This document shows positions 1 to 12,438 of a stretch of DNA of 64,000 nucleotides, piece by piece. How positions within the stretch are numbered: position 1 is the first letter of the stretch; each line of letters begins with the position of its first letter. The translations under genes and the position numbers were made by a program. The DNA lies in NCBI GenBank assembly GCA_027422505.1, contig JAPQWV010000411.1, forward strand, positions 490,001 through 554,000, given 5' to 3'. The notes under the pieces were generated by a model. That model did not search any database, had not been told where the DNA came from, and was given only the letters and a program-made list of their open reading frames with translations. The stretch comes from Craterostigma plantagineum. Lineage: Eukaryota > Streptophyta > Magnoliopsida > Lamiales > Linderniaceae.

Positions 1-1102
1 TTCGTGAAATCTGACTCAACCCGTGGAATTTTGTACTACGCGAATGATTTGAGTTCGCGAATTGTCTTTTCTTAAGCACAGTTCGCAAACTAAGTTTCGG
101 CGCGACTTCGCGAATCATTTGGGCCTGCGAAAACCCCCTCCCTCAGAACATAGTTCGCGAAATGCTTTTCGGCCCGCGCAACAAGGTTCGCGGCCCGACC
201 CTCTCTCTCTCATTCGCAAGTTTAATCGGCCCGCAAAAAATTAATTTCGGCCCGGGTTTGTCTCTCGTTTGCGAAAGTCTCTAGCCCGCGAAAAGCCCGA
301 TATTGGCCCGCGAAGAAGTTTGCTCTCTCGCATGCCGTGAACTCCAAGCTCGCGAGAACGTTTTGCGACCCGAAGTCGTTTTTCTACCTAAAATAAAGTC
401 CACTTCACCTAAAATTTTGTACCTCTATTCATAACTCATACAATTGAAGAACTAAACCCAAAATCTTTTCTTATGCGAATTTTCTCCATCTCCTATCATT
501 GATCAAACCATATCCCAAGCATATAAACACATAAGTTCACACCCATATATTGGGTTTAAGGCATAGCACACAAGGTTTAGCAAGTAATATCACACTCACA
601 TAATCGAAATTCATTATTTTTGAAACTATTTTATGTGTTGTAAGTGTAAATCCACCTACCTCACTTCCTTAAGCTTTGCTTGAACAACTTGGGTGTGATG
701 AACTTTGCCAAAAATGCCTTGTGTTCGTCTCCTTCACTTCTCCTTTCTTCTTTTCTTCTTTTCTGATTTTCTCTCTCCCTTTTACGTTCTTGTTTCCGTT
801 TTTGGCTTCAAATGATTATTTTAATATAGGTATAGCTTAGGGTGAGGAAGCCCATACGTGCTCTTGCCTTAAAATGAGGAAAATGTCCTTTGTTTTCTCT
901 TTTGGGCTCAAGTTTGGGCCTTAAGCTTGGTAAATGTAATTTATTAAATTCAGTTGAGTTAGGCCACGATCCTTTGGGTCGAATATTATTTGAACCGAGT
1001 TTCTTATCCGGTTTTTGATTCGTTCGAATCCCAACTCCATTAAGTCGAACATGTACAAGATAGGTTACATTCCAATCCCGTATTAAATTTACGGGTGCTA
1101 CA
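1..1102 (-). mobile_element. Gypsy-type LTR remnant, cut by the window edge
   Basis: The right end reads GGTGCTACA. On the minus strand this gives TGTAGCACCCGTAA, close to the TGTAACACCC start common in plant Ty3/gypsy LTRs. Bases 1-370 are packed with TTCGCGAA, CCCGCGAA and similar words in an otherwise AT-rich stretch. There is no recognisable coding sequence, and no polypurine tract follows the end, so this could be a solo LTR. The other end lies outside the window, so neither the length nor a target duplication can be confirmed. Confidence 0.4.
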
Positions 1103-1507
1103 TATAGAAGCCGGAAAAAGTAGTGGCAAGTTGGGTACTATGCTTGTGTAGTCGTCAGTCTCCATTTTTTAATTATTAATTAATAATTTTACAATTGTTA
1201 TTAATGTTCAAATAATACAATAATTTTTTCTTAAAATCATCCGAAAATAGTTGTAAAAAAAAATTGGCGAATACATAAAAATAAAAACATCAATAAAATG
1301 GTCCAAACATACTCCAAACCCATGAAATGTCCTTTGCAGTTTGCAGACCTCGTAAAGCTTGCGCAACGCGAGGAATTCTTTTTTACGTATAATATAAATA
1401 ATATTTTAATCCTACTATTGAAATTACCTACAAATAGTGATCGTGACACCCCAAACGAGTGAAACAGAGAATAATTTTATGAGATATTTACAATGAGGCA
1501 ACACTAC
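1103..1507. other. AT-rich intergenic stretch
   Basis: No gene, splice-compatible ORF or repeat is recognised here. It lies between the LTR remnant on the left and the target duplication of element F. Confidence 0.5.
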
Positions 1508-1512
1508 ATCAT

Positions 1513-2051
1513 TGATGGGATCCAGCCGCCCACGATGAAGAAAAAAATTGAACATATTATAAAATTTTATTATAACATTATTTTATTTATATAATAAATA
1601 AATGAACGGTTTATATTAAAGGGCGACGCGGTGGATTCCTGGCCACCGGTTTTGAGCGTCCAGAAGAGCTGAAGACATCTATAAACAGGTTAAGGATTCT
1701 TCAATTATTATCATCCTAATGAGAGAAATGGTGAGAGGGAAACTTATCAGGGTCGATAAGGATGAGAGCGAGTTTAATTTATTGGGGTTGCTGCGTGTAG
1801 GTACAAATACATTACTCGGGTGGGTAAGGGGACTCGACTTTGGGTTTAAACACGAGTGCTAATTTCTATGGTGTAATACTCTTAATATTGTACAGCTGGT
1901 GCTTGTGGAAGTAGGGCGGTATTGGCCGAACCACGTAAAAATCCCGTGTTCTCTATCGTGTCATTTAGGCTTTATATTGTCCAGACAAAATTGTCGCGGA
2001 TCCAAAATCAACCTTCCGCTGGGCCCAAAAAAATACCGCTCAACCCCAACA
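1513..2051 (+). repeat. 5' LTR of element F
   Basis: It starts TGATGGGATCC and ends CCCCAACA. It matches 11907-12438 over its whole length with scattered substitutions and small indels. A TATA-like CTATAAACAG lies near 1680. The divergence from the 3' LTR is visible by eye, so the insertion is not recent. Confidence 0.85.
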
Positions 2052-2164
2052 AGTGATCTTTGTGGTTGCAGCTTTGTCTGATCTTCCACATCAGAAAATA
2101 TATCTAGAAGGTGTATCACGCGGGAGCCAATGTCGGGTCAAGCTGTTGAATCTGTGCAAGTATA

Positions 2165-2532
2165 ATGGCGACGGAAAACATTTTGAAAGTGCGGAAATTT
2201 GATGGTGGGAGTTACACTCTGTGGCAGAGACGAGTGAAGGATATACTTGTTCATCAAGGTTTGGCTAAGGATTTGAAAGGGGACACGGCAAAAATGCGAA
2301 AGAAGACTGGAGGATTTGGGATCAAGATGTGTCAGCACAATCCGTTTGTACATTGCGGATAACATTATTAAGAACGTTGTTAATGAGGATTCTGCACCAG
2401 ACTTGTGGGCAAAGTTGGAGGAGCTACAGCTCGGGAAAAACTTAACCACAAAGTTAGATCTGAAGCGGGAGCTGTACCGGCTGAAGATGGAGGAAGGTGG
2501 AAATCTCATGGATCATATTAGCGTGTTGAACG
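2165..2532 (+). pseudogene. Element F gag, N-terminal part (broken)
   Basis: From the ATG at 2165 the frame encodes a copia-type gag start (MATENILKVRKFDGGSYTLW, then WQRRVKDIL). This is the N-terminal domain that precedes the UBN2-like gag region of Ty1/copia elements. A one-base frameshift near 2316-2340 moves the reading into the frame that carries DLWAKLEELQ and LKMEEGGNLMDHISVLN. The frame is then cut at about 2532 by element H and resumes near 10800 with LVDQLTEVHVKLEEED. Gag forms the cytoplasmic particle that packages element RNA. This copy cannot do so. Confidence 0.75.
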
Positions 2533-3183
2533 TGTTGGGGATATGTCCTCAGAGTGCCATTCGAGGATGTAACTAATAGGACATAAACATGAACCAATTA
2601 TTCGCACTTTAATATTTAGATATTTTATTCAAAATATTTACTTATGAAATTTACAAAAGGCATATTATTTATTACCTATCCAGTCTTACTAGGCATCCGG
2701 TGAGATGGTAAATAACTATATCCCATATATACGAGTTTGGTCACCGATTCTCATAGAATGAGAGGGGGCACCGGTGAGCTATTATTCTCGGTTATCAAAT
2801 TAGTCCATAAGCCTTAGACTTCAGTAGGGCGACTGAATGTCGATCATGACTTATTTGTTGACAACTCTAAAATGGTTGTGTCAACCATTCACTTGGGAAG
2901 TGGGAGGTCGTAACATTGATATGAGTTGAATCGGGGATTAAATTATATTTGGACACGACTCGTAATCGATGATCACATGGCTAATTACTCGCTGAGTGTC
3001 AATGATCGATTGACTATAGTAGTGTACGTGGACCTTAGATCGAACAATCATTGACAGATTTGGCTTTCGGGGACCTGACGTGCACTAGTTTGCTAGGCCC
3101 GTCTTGTTCGAGGTTGAATATGGCTCAACGGCGACTTGCGGTCTTGACAACAAAGTGCAACTGCTGGGCATTGACAGTCGTGA
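2533..3183 (+). repeat. 5' LTR of element H, alignable part
   Basis: It is colinear with 8583-9236, sharing for example the blocks ACCTATCCAGTCTTACTAGG and CAACTGCTGGGCATTGACAG. The alignment is lost right after GTCGTGA at 3183, where the hairpin-array region begins. The 5' LTR therefore seems to be rearranged or replaced beyond this point. Confidence 0.75.
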
Positions 3184-3323
3184 GGTGTTTTACCGTGTTC
3201 TCTTAGCTCGAAATTGCTGGAAATGAAGCTCGAAATCGCCGGAATCAATCGCCCTTTGAGCTTTTCGTCGCGTTTGTAATGAAAAAGAAGAGGGTTTTTC
3301 TTTGGGTTTAATTTAAACCCATG

Positions 3324-3722
3324 GGCGACCGTTGTAACGCATAACGGTCGCCAATAGTTACAAATAATATAAAAAATATAGCATAACTCATTGGCGATCG
3401 TTGTTAGTAGCAACAGTCGCCCAAAGTCAAAAAAATAAAAATAAAAAGCAAAAATTCATCGGCGACTGTTATTCCAAGTAACAATCGCCAAAAGACTAGA
3501 ATTAAAAAAATAAAAACAGATGAATAATGGGCGGCTGTTGTTCGCTGTAACAGTCGCCAAAGGTCAAGAAACAAAAAAAAACCAAAAATTCATCGCCGAT
3601 TGTGACGTAAACTATTTGCGTCTGTTGTTAGCGACAACAGTCTCCGATAGTACCAAAAGTAAAAAAAAAAATTAAAATGTATCGCGGGTAGTATAGGCGT
3701 CCGTTTCTGTACAACGGACGCC
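3324..3722. repeat. Array of about 29-bp hairpins at 69-bp spacing
   Basis: Perfect or near-perfect inverted repeats of the form GGCGACCGTT-loop-AACGGTCGCC occur at 3324-3352, 3393-3421, 3461-3489 and 3530-3558. More degenerate ones occur near 3618-3646 and at 3696-3722. The first four starts are 68-69 bp apart, and the linkers are A-rich. The stems differ in sequence but keep pairing. Read on the minus strand, the right end begins CACTATGGGCG, reminiscent of the CACTA terminus of En/Spm-type DNA transposons, which often carry subterminal inverted motifs. No matching left terminus was found, so a CACTA origin is only a suggestion. Confidence 0.6.
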
Positions 3723-3739
3723 CATAGTGCTGATGCCAA

Positions 3740-6700
3740 TTCCTATTCCTGTACTCATGGTATTCTCCCGGTTGGACTAAATACTAAGTGAGTAAAGGAC
3801 TAGGTTCCTATCTTCTATCAAGCTCGAAACCATTGCGTTTGAGTGTCGTGTGCGGTTTGTTCCGAGTTATCGGCGCCAATCATCTCGCTCTTGTCGTAGT
3901 TGGTCCAGGTGTGTTAAGACAATTAAGTCAAGCTCGTTATTGAAATGACTTGGGTGTTTCTGTGGTTTGTTCTGAGTTATCGGTGCCAAATATTTCGCTC
4001 TTGTCGTGGATATTTTGGATGACTGTCGAAAATCCGCTCTCCGAAACATATTCACGCCTTATAAAGTGTTATCCTACGGGCATGAATTTCTATATGTTAG
4101 GATTGACCCAATAGGTCGCACTTAGACCGGTTATTTCCCAATTATTCCTGTTAGGTTGAGGGTTCCTAACCGGAGACGAAGTTGTTGAAACACACATGAG
4201 ATGAGTTCATGTGGAACACGAGGCCGTCTATGGATTCGTGTGGGACACGCCGTCTGATTAATGGGCCAACAAACTGTTAGCTTGAGGCTATTTCTGTGGA
4301 GCGGGGAACTCAACCCCACTATGAAACCATCAACGAGTTTTCTGAGATCTCTATTGGGAGAATGAGATTTGAGAAAAATAGTGGGAGTCAGTCCAAGTGA
4401 AAAAAGTTTTTATCAGAGCCGGTGAATTATACGTTTAACCCGATAATTGTTATGTCCTCTACATAATATTCCTTTCTGTTATAATTGACAAATCCATTAT
4501 ATTTATATGCTGCTTTATTATTCGGTGGAACTGAACAATATGACTTTGATCCAACCTAAGGATGGTCCTAATATAGATTGTTCGAAAAATGCACATTCTC
4601 TTAAAATGGATCGTTTAGTAATAATTTGCAACTAGCCATTGTGGCATAAGTTGGCATAAAGCATTACTCTATAAAATGGGCTATAGAAGGAGCAATCTTG
4701 GATAGCTCAATAATTGATATTCATTAAGGCTATCGGTCCAATACGCATAAAGAATAAAAGAACTTTTAGAATGGTCCAATTGGGTTGGACAAGTATTTCT
4801 TAGGGCGGGGCATTGGAAGTAGAACTTACCTAAACTTTGAAGGCCTTCTATTTAGAATAATATGTTTTTGAACAAATTATTCTTAAACAACGCAGTGGAT
4901 TCTAGATAAGTTGATATGGTATTCACTTATGAGTTTAGAACGTACTAGATTCCAGTAGGAGTTTTCAGCATAGAGAGATTATGATCAATGTTAAATGTGG
5001 ACAAAGTGTCCAAATAATTGCATTGGATCAATACTTCTTTGTTTAAATTTGGGCACAATTTCAGTTACATAATTGCCTTAAACTACCCAAGGGGTTATTA
5101 ATTACATTATTTTGAATAAGTGTATGCGATTTTACTTTTGGAATAAATTTGCTGCCAATTACTAACTGCTTGAAAAAATAATATTGTATTGTCCAAATTT
5201 AAAACTGTGAAATCAATTACCAACAAACGCAACTTTGAGTTGATAAAGAAGAATTTATTGTCTCTTTGATATAGTCATGCCGAAGTTCTAGATTCAATAT
5301 TGGATAAACACGACATTTTAAGTCGTGGAATCTCATAACATCAGCAAAAGGTGACAAATCACCCTTCACAGGGAATTAATAAAAAAGAGTCATAAATTTC
5401 CTGGTTTGACCCGCACTAACATTTGTGGATAGAATATTGTATTTGTCCAAGATAATTTCTATTAGTCTGTAAACTTCACAAATAATTAGTTTTCTTAGAG
5501 ATTAGTGTATGCGTTAAGTTACAAATTTTAAATCCTCGATAAAAGCAGGGAAATTAATGTAAGTTATTTTTTCTTTTGGTCGAATGAGTTTTCATTAAAC
5601 CACGAGAACTGTTTTTTACAAGTAGACTCACTTACCCTCTCAGACAACTAATGGGAATGACAGATTCTGTTAAAAAATACTAAGTCATCAACTTTCCTAG
5701 CACGGCACACCTCAGTATAATGCGATTCCCAACCTTACGCTGCCTACCCAGTTTTAACATCCAGTCGCACATCCCCGCAAAAGATCCAAAACACACATCC
5801 TTATTCAGCCAAGCGTTCACTTTGCAGAACAGCTCTTGACTGAACCTGCAAGCCACAAACAGGTGCTCTGCACACTCCAACTCAGTGTTGCATAAGAGAC
5901 ATCTACTATCCCTAATGTGCACCCCCCAGCTACTCAATCTATCTTTGGTTAGCAATCTCTGTTGTACACAATAGCCACAGAAAAAGGTAGTGTTTAGGTA
6001 CGTTATACCTATTCCACACAGCCTGACATAAAGGAAATGGAACAGTTCCTCCTTTTAGCCATGCATAACCGGATGAGACATTGTATTTACCATCTGCCGA
6101 GTAGGTCCATTTCCCCCCATCATACCCCATTTGAAATCTCTCTTTCAGCCGATTGATCTTCTTCCAATGCCAACCTGAATCAAGGGCAGGGGTGAACTCC
6201 CAGAAGCTGGAACCCTTCAGGTACATCACATGGACCCATTTGATCCACAGCGTGTCAGACTTCATCATGATCTGCCATATCTGTTTACCAACTAATGCCA
6301 GATTCCAGGTAATGCAGTCCCTAATGTTAAATTAATGGAAGTTAAACTGCAAGATAATAGAAGGATTTTGATTTGATCGAAGTGGCTAATTACTCTCGAG
6401 TTTGGAATGAGTTCTTTGGAGAGAACGTCGTCTTTTCACAGTTATAACTAAGCAAGTTGTTAATGTTGCCTTAGCAACGTTGTCTAGAGACGAGAAGTTA
6501 GACTTCATGCACGCGGGCCATTATAGTCGATAGTCATGCATGTGCTTTATGTTAGATATCAAACAGTATTATAAAGTATGATCTTTGCTGGACTAAATTG
6601 TTCTCGTATGGTGTGGGTTTGCATATGAAAAGTAATTAACGTTCTATACGGAATTCCTTTGAGGTCAATTAATTCTGCACCTTACAAAATTTGAAATTAG

Positions 6701-8582
6701 TAAGAAGCTGAGCTTAAATCATATAGTGGGGTTGCCCCATTTGAGTGAGAAAGCTTATGAAAGATGTGTATATGAAAAACGAGAATATTAAGGTTTTTGT
6801 CGTCTTGGGACTCAACATTGACAACATCTTTTTCGGCATATCTTTGAAAAACATCAAAGCCTTAGAGGCTAACGGATTTTGAAAAATGGTTCATTCGAGA
6901 ATGAATAGTGGGAGTGGTAACAGTGGGAGTGTTGACCGAAACACCTATAAGATGTTTCAGTGCTAGACGGCAGTTAAAGAAAAGTTCGAGATATGCCCAT
7001 AGTTGCATAGGTCGGGTAGAGTGTCTCCCCAACCTGAGAGATTGTATAATACATGTCGAGGACAAGGGTTGCTGCGAGCTGTATAGTACACATCGAGCAT
7101 GGGGTTGCTGCTATGAAGGGATATGTTATTAACAATCCCACTACCCTTGACCAAGCAATAATGGTTAAACTCGCTGAGACGTCTTATTCTGTGGGAGTAG
7201 ATGAACTCTATGCACAACAACCATATCATGATTAGATCTAACAGACTGGTTGAAACATACGAAGCAAGGCTTGTATGGAAAAGGTTGAGTCTTCAATTAT
7301 GGGTTTTGACTCTGAGGATACCTTTTTGGTTGTTGCAATTATAGTTCACTAAATCCGACTTACACAGATGCACGCGTTTATGAGGTCTGGCAGACGGACG
7401 TGAAAATCGTATTTCTATGGGAGATAAAAAATGAATTGTCCAACGATTTTACATCGCAAGCAGATGCTCATAGGGTGCAAAGTTATAGAAAAAGACTCGT
7501 GAAGACTTAGTGAAGCCTCCAGGAGTTGGCATCTTTGGTTTTATGACATAGTGGGGAACTACGGATTCATAAGTACAAAGATAGCCTTATGTATCACAAT
7601 TAAAGCAGTGGGAGTTAGATATAATCTTCGTGTTGTACGAGAGATGTTGCATTTGTGAAAGAAGATAATATCGAAATACTCCGAATGGTAAAGCGGGGCT
7701 TTGATCAATTCTCCATAAACAACTTGGGATAAAAGACCTACATTCACGTAACAACCTATCTGGAGATAGTGTTTAGTACAGAATGGTAGGTTTATCCGAG
7801 GCCCTTTCTTGAAAAGACGACATGAATTACAAGAAAAAGGGTTCTTACCTACGATTTAGTTTTCTATGTTCTCGTTGCGAGACAGATAGAAAAGCCGCAT
7901 CGAGTCTCATATATAGTTATAATCAGTGGCCTTGTATATGTGGAGTTTGACTCGCGCTTTTGACAAAAGTTAAATACGCTGAGAGCGTTTGTCAAATTCA
8001 GGCTACCTAGATTAAAATAGTCCATGATGTTGGTCTATTCGTATGGATAAATATAGACGGACAGTTAGACTTATTTTCGAACTCTAGTTTGACGTGAGTG
8101 ATTGAAAATCCACTTAGGGTTTGGTCTACAATGTTTAATGGTAGAACAGTACCTTGAAATGGTTTCAGGAAAGCACTTACTGTTAGTGCATGGTCATCGT
8201 GAGATCGAATCCCAAGTCAACAATGTGCACGATCGACCTGGGAGGTAAGAGATCAGTTCGGATATTGAAGTCTTCTTGGAAGAACTTCAAATAGTTCCAG
8301 GCATTGTGGTTTTACTATTGCCATTGTGGTGCGACAATAGCAGAATGATCACTTTGCCCAACGAACATTTGTCTCACAGTTAATCCAGACAAAAGAAAAG
8401 AAAGAAATATTTGATGATGCATGTATCGTTGAAAAATGGCTGCTTAGCCGTGCAAGGGATAGCGTCGCGGAAACGTGACCGACCCATTCATTGTGCCTTT
8501 TATACAGGTAGTGTTGAATAACGTCTTTACAAGACGAGTATTAGATACACACAGCATATGGCACCGAGTGCAAGTGGGAGAT
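3740..8582 (+). other. Decayed interior of element H
   Basis: Apart from the LINE at 5567-6328 this stretch holds no ORF that I can place in a family. It lies between the two LTR-like repeats of H and ends in a polypurine tract, so it should be the remains of an internal region. Frames are interrupted every few tens of codons. A weak primer-binding-like TATCAGAGCC lies near 4415. Confidence 0.45.
5567..6328 (-). mobile_element. 5'-truncated L1-type LINE, ORF2 C-terminal end
   Basis: On the minus strand two overlapping frames (6268-5939 and 5955-5680) encode the C-terminal zinc-binding region that follows reverse transcriptase in plant non-LTR elements. Visible features are a W-rich linker, PKHYLFLWLL, and a C-x2-C cluster followed by ECAEHLFVACRF. 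A frameshift near 5950 separates the frames. The copy is flanked by 16-bp duplications, AAATTAATGTAAGTTA (5551-5566) and AAATTAATGGAAGTTA (6329-6344), with one mismatch. The minus-strand 3' end carries a short A-rich tail (AAAAGAAAAA, 5567-5577). This is the expected result of target-primed reverse transcription that stopped early. It is inserted in the interior of element H. Confidence 0.88.
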
Positions 8583-10797
8583 TGTTGAGAATATGCCATC
8601 GGAATGCCATTCGATGATGTAATGAATAGGGCATAAACATGAACCTATTATTCACACTTTAATATTTGAATATTATATTCTAATATTTATTTTTGGAATT
8701 TGCAGATGGCATATTAGTTATTTACCTATCCAGTCTTACTAGGCATCCGCTGAGATGGTAAATAAATAAATCCCATATAAACGAGTTTAGTCACCGATTC
8801 TCATAGGATGAGAGAGGGCGCACCGGTGATCTATTATTCCCGGATATTAAATTAGTCCATAAGCCTTAGACTTGAGTAGGGTTGCTGAATACTGATCATG
8901 ACTTATTTGTTGACGACTCTAAAATGGTTGTGCCAACCATTCACTTGGGAAGTGGGAGGTCGTAACATTGATATGAGTTGAATCGGGGATTAATATATTT
9001 GAACATGACTCGTAATCAACGATCACATGGTTAATTACTCGCTGAGTGTCAATGATCGAGCGATTGACTATAGTAGTGTATGTGGACCTTAGACCGAAGG
9101 TCATTGTTAGAGTTGGCTTCGGGGTCCTGACTTGTCACTAGTTTGATATGTCCGCCTTGTTCGAGGTTGAACATGGGTAAGCGGCGACATGTGGTCTTGA
9201 CAACAAAGTGCAACTGCTGGGCATTGACAGTCGTGATGGATTCACAACCTCACAAGTAATCGAGGTATATGTCCTATGCATATTCGGGGACGAGGAATTA
9301 CGGAATCTTTGCGAAGTATAAAACCTAACTCACATGGGACGTGAAGTGTAGTTTAGTAATTTCGTCGTAACGAATTAGACATAGTGTCGGGTTAGTGAGT
9401 TTGACATTACCATGGCTCTCACTCAACCGAGACATAAGTGAAGGGTCTATACGTACGATGATAATCTATAGTCGTTCGTAGATCGAAGATCGTACTCAAC
9501 ACGGGATCTGTTCGGTACCACAAGATTGGTTAGGTACTTACCAATTCTTGGATTCCTCCTTTGTCGGGTGAGACGAACCAAGGGAGTCGCGCTTAAAAAA
9601 GATCACTGAGACGGTATCCTATAAAGTGAGTTGTGTTATTATTTAACGAGCTTGAAGTTGTTAATGAAATGTCAAATAAAGATTTAGAAACTATATTTAC
9701 ATGGACATAGATTCCCGAAATGAAACAATTAAGAATGAAGCGTAGATAGGGTTCACAACCACGAGCAAGGCTCGTTACTGTTGTGAAGCCCACCTAAAAA
9801 GTATCAACGGATTCAGAAATTTGTATCTCCCAATCTAGACCTCGGATTGAGAATCCCTTTGGTCAGAATCAAGTTTGGTGGGTCTAGTTTTTTTGGATTT
9901 TCAGGTCCATCAGACATCGTTTACCGCTTGATCGGAGAGAAATACGAAACTGTCGCAAAGTTGTCGCAAGCGTCACGGCCGTGACCCTTGCGGGCAGTGG
10001 CCATGAACCACAGCTCACGGCCAACGGCTGGCTATGAAGCCGTTTGTGAATAGGGGCGGAGAGTGGCTCAAGCCACAACCCCAAGTCACGGCCTTGAACG
10101 GCTATGCACGAGGACATGAACCGGCAGTTTTGGGTCAAAACTTGTCCGAATCAAGTCAAAATTCGTCCATTGTTTTTTGTTAGATTTATGGGACAATATC
10201 TCATCATTTGATGGTTTAAAAACAAGGGAATAAAACAAAATTGAGCATGTAGGAGATGATTCAATTTTATCTAACTTGAAGTCATTTTCATGGTTAAAAA
10301 ATTATTTTAAGTTAAGGACTTGCTAATTTCGTCCATAATTGAGTTTTTGCATATTCTCACTCTAACTTTGAGTTTAGAGAGAGCTAGAGCATATGAGTTT
10401 GTTCTTTGAGAAAAACTAACTGTGTTTGAGTTTTTAGTAAATTAAACACACAAATACAAACACAAGCACATCTCTTATAAAACATCTTCCCCTCCTCTCT
10501 AGCCATCCTTGGGAAGAGGTGGAACTTGGATATGTCCCGGGGTCGGCGTGACGATCTTGCCACTGTGTTGGAGCTCAGAGAGGTCACGACGTTGCTCGGA
10601 GCGAACTATAACAACCGGGACCGCAAAGCGAGAGCTTGGGATCTTCGCTACGACCGTAAGCATCTAAAACGCTAATATGTGTCATGCATGTTTTCTCTTT
10701 ATATAACCAAGCGATCTGGGGCTCTTTATGGCCATCCCAGGAAAAGTTTTTAAACTTCTGTTGCACCGAGATTCGATCTCGGGACACCCGAGGTTCC
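8583..10797 (+). repeat. 3' LTR of element H (right end approximate)
   Basis: It starts TGTTGAGAATATG directly after the polypurine tract. Bases 8583-9236 match the 5' copy; the remainder to about 10797 has no surviving partner in the 5' LTR. The assignment of 9237-10797 rests on the fact that F coding resumes only at about 10800. No gene is seen in it. Confidence 0.55.
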
Positions 10798-10799
10798 CA

Positions 10800-11640
10800 A
10801 AACTTGTGGATCAACTTACAGAAGTTCATGTAAAGTTAGAGGAAGAAGATACATTTTACTTCTTACCTCGCTTCCTGATTCCTATGATAATTTGGTCACA
10901 AGCATCTTTTATGGAAGGACGACAGTGAAGATGGTGGATGTACAATCAACCAAAGGATGTACATGAAAAGAGGAGACGATCAAATTATGGGGATAATCAA
11001 AATTCGACATTGGCTATACACGGGGAGAATCGTAGAGGAAGATTTCACGCCAAAGGAATTTGAAGGTAGCATCATGTCCAAATCAAAGAATGGCGGGAAG
11101 GACATCACGTGCTACAAGTGTGGTGAGCCGGGACACATCAAGAGGAACAGTCCGACTTGGGGAAGGACAGGAATGGCGAGGAAAATTCCACAACCATGAT
11201 AGCACAAGATAGGGATGATGTTGTAGACGTTCTCACAATCTACAATGATGGCTCTTTTTCTCAGTATGAATGGGTATTTGATTCGGAGTCGAAGTACAAT
11301 ATTTGCTCCGAAAGAAAATATTTTGATACATTCCAGAAGATACGAAGATTTTCGATTTCCATGGCTAATGGATACCGTCATACGGTTCATGGTGTTGGAA
11401 CTGTGAAGATCAAAATGGCTGACGGAACGGTGCGGACTTTGGGTGCGTGATCTTTGTCCCGAAATTGCGCAGGAATTTAATATCCCTGAGACAGTTAGAT
11501 TCCAATGGCTGTGGGAGTTTCATAGCAGGGGGAGTATGTAAAATCACACGTGGCGGAAAGGTCCTACTGAAGGGAGAAGAGCGTGGAAGTTTGTATCGTC
11601 TAGGCGGAAGTGTGGTACAAAATACTCTGACTTAGATGCG
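10800..11640 (+). pseudogene. Element F gag C-terminus and protease remnant
   Basis: The frame carrying LVDQLTEVHVKLEEED continues the gag broken at 2532. A CCHC zinc knuckle follows at 11111-11152 (CYKCGEPGHIKRN), where the last cysteine of C-x2-C-x4-H-x4-C is not conserved. The protease region is then recognisable by WVFDSESKYNIC, where copia proteases normally have DSG: the catalytic triad glycine is replaced by glutamate. The downstream frame LISLRQLDSNGC matches the region just after protease. There are several frameshifts and stops. Coding then fades out, and 11640-11906 holds only rearranged sequence and the polypurine tract. Confidence 0.75.
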
Positions 11641-11906
11641 TTCACAAAAATCGCGCGCACGTGGTGAAAAAACAGACGACGGTGAGAAGGAAAGCCCTGC
11701 TGGACAAGGGGTTGCATCGAAGTCCCTCTTCAAAATCGACAGGTAGAGCTGGGTAGGACCTGAATTCTTGATTCAGATATGTGTCGCTAGTACAAGGAAG
11801 ACCAATGGACGTTCATGGTAATTATGAACGGGTTACTGTAATGGTCAGACTCGCTGGGATGAGCACTTGGTGAAAAAGACGCCGAATGCGGCTGGAGGTG
11901 GAGAAT

Positions 11907-12438
11907 TGATGGGATCCAGCCCACGATGAAGAAAAAATAAAAAATATTATAATATTTTATTATAATATTATTTTATTTATATAATATATAAATGAACGGT
12001 TCGTATTAAGGGCGACGCGGCGGATTCCTGGCCACCGGTTTTGAGCGGTGCAGAAGAGGTGAAAACATCTATAAATAGGCTGAGGATTCTTCAGTTATTA
12101 TCATCCAAATCAAGCGAGAAGATATCCAGTGAGAGGAAACTTATCAGGGTCGATAAGGATGAGAGCGAGTTTAGTTTTACTGTAGGTACAAATACATTAC
12201 TCGGGTGGGTAAGGGGACTCGAGTTTGAATTTAAACACGAGTAGTAATTTGTACGGTGTAATGTTCTCAATATGGTAGAGTTGGTGCTCTATGTGGAAGT
12301 AGGCGGTATTGGCGGAACCACATAAAAATTCTGTGTTCTCTATTGTGTCATTTCGGCTTTATAGTGTCCAGACAAAATTATCGCGGATCCAAAATCAACC
12401 TTCCGCTGAGCTCGAAAAATTACCACTCAACCACAACA
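11907..12438 (+). repeat. 3' LTR of element F
   Basis: It starts TGATGGGATCC, ends CCACAACA and is followed by the target duplication ATCAT. A TATA box TATAAATA lies at 12070-12077. It is the partner of 1513-2051. Confidence 0.87.

Larger units (their letters stand above)
2533..10797 (+). mobile_element. Copia-type element H nested in F
   Basis: Direct repeats beginning TGTTGGGGATATG (2533) and TGTTGAGAATATG (8583) align for about 650 bp. The tract AGTGGGAGAT just before 8583 is a typical copia polypurine tract, so the orientation is plus. The insertion splits the gag of F: coding sequence stops at 2532 and resumes near 10800. A degenerate primer-binding-like TATCAGAGCC occurs near 4415. The right end is inferred from where F coding resumes. 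The flanks GAACG and AAACT share only three of five bases, so no clean target duplication is claimed. The interior is heavily decayed and I could not assign its pol domains with confidence. Confidence 0.6.
1513..12438 (+). mobile_element. Copia element F, with LTRs and a nested insertion
   Basis: Two direct repeats starting TGATGGGATCC and ending AACA form the LTRs (1513-2051 and 11907-12438). The element is flanked by a perfect 5-bp duplication ATCAT (1508-1512 and 12439-12443), which fixes both ends. Between the LTRs lie a copia gag start (from 2165) and, after nested element H, the gag remainder with a zinc knuckle and a protease fragment (10800-11640). Integrase, reverse transcriptase and RNase H are absent. 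Without H the internal part is only about 1.6 kb, so F is a deleted, non-autonomous copy. A purine-rich tract (GAGGTGGAGAAT) precedes the 3' LTR. Confidence 0.87.

Noticed and set aside
9884..10138. Minus-strand frame of 84 codons
   Set aside because: It lies in the H LTR region and has no family resemblance.
10755..10797. tRNA-like or SINE box B (GATTCGATCTC)
   Set aside because: There is no box A at the right distance, no cloverleaf and no A tail.
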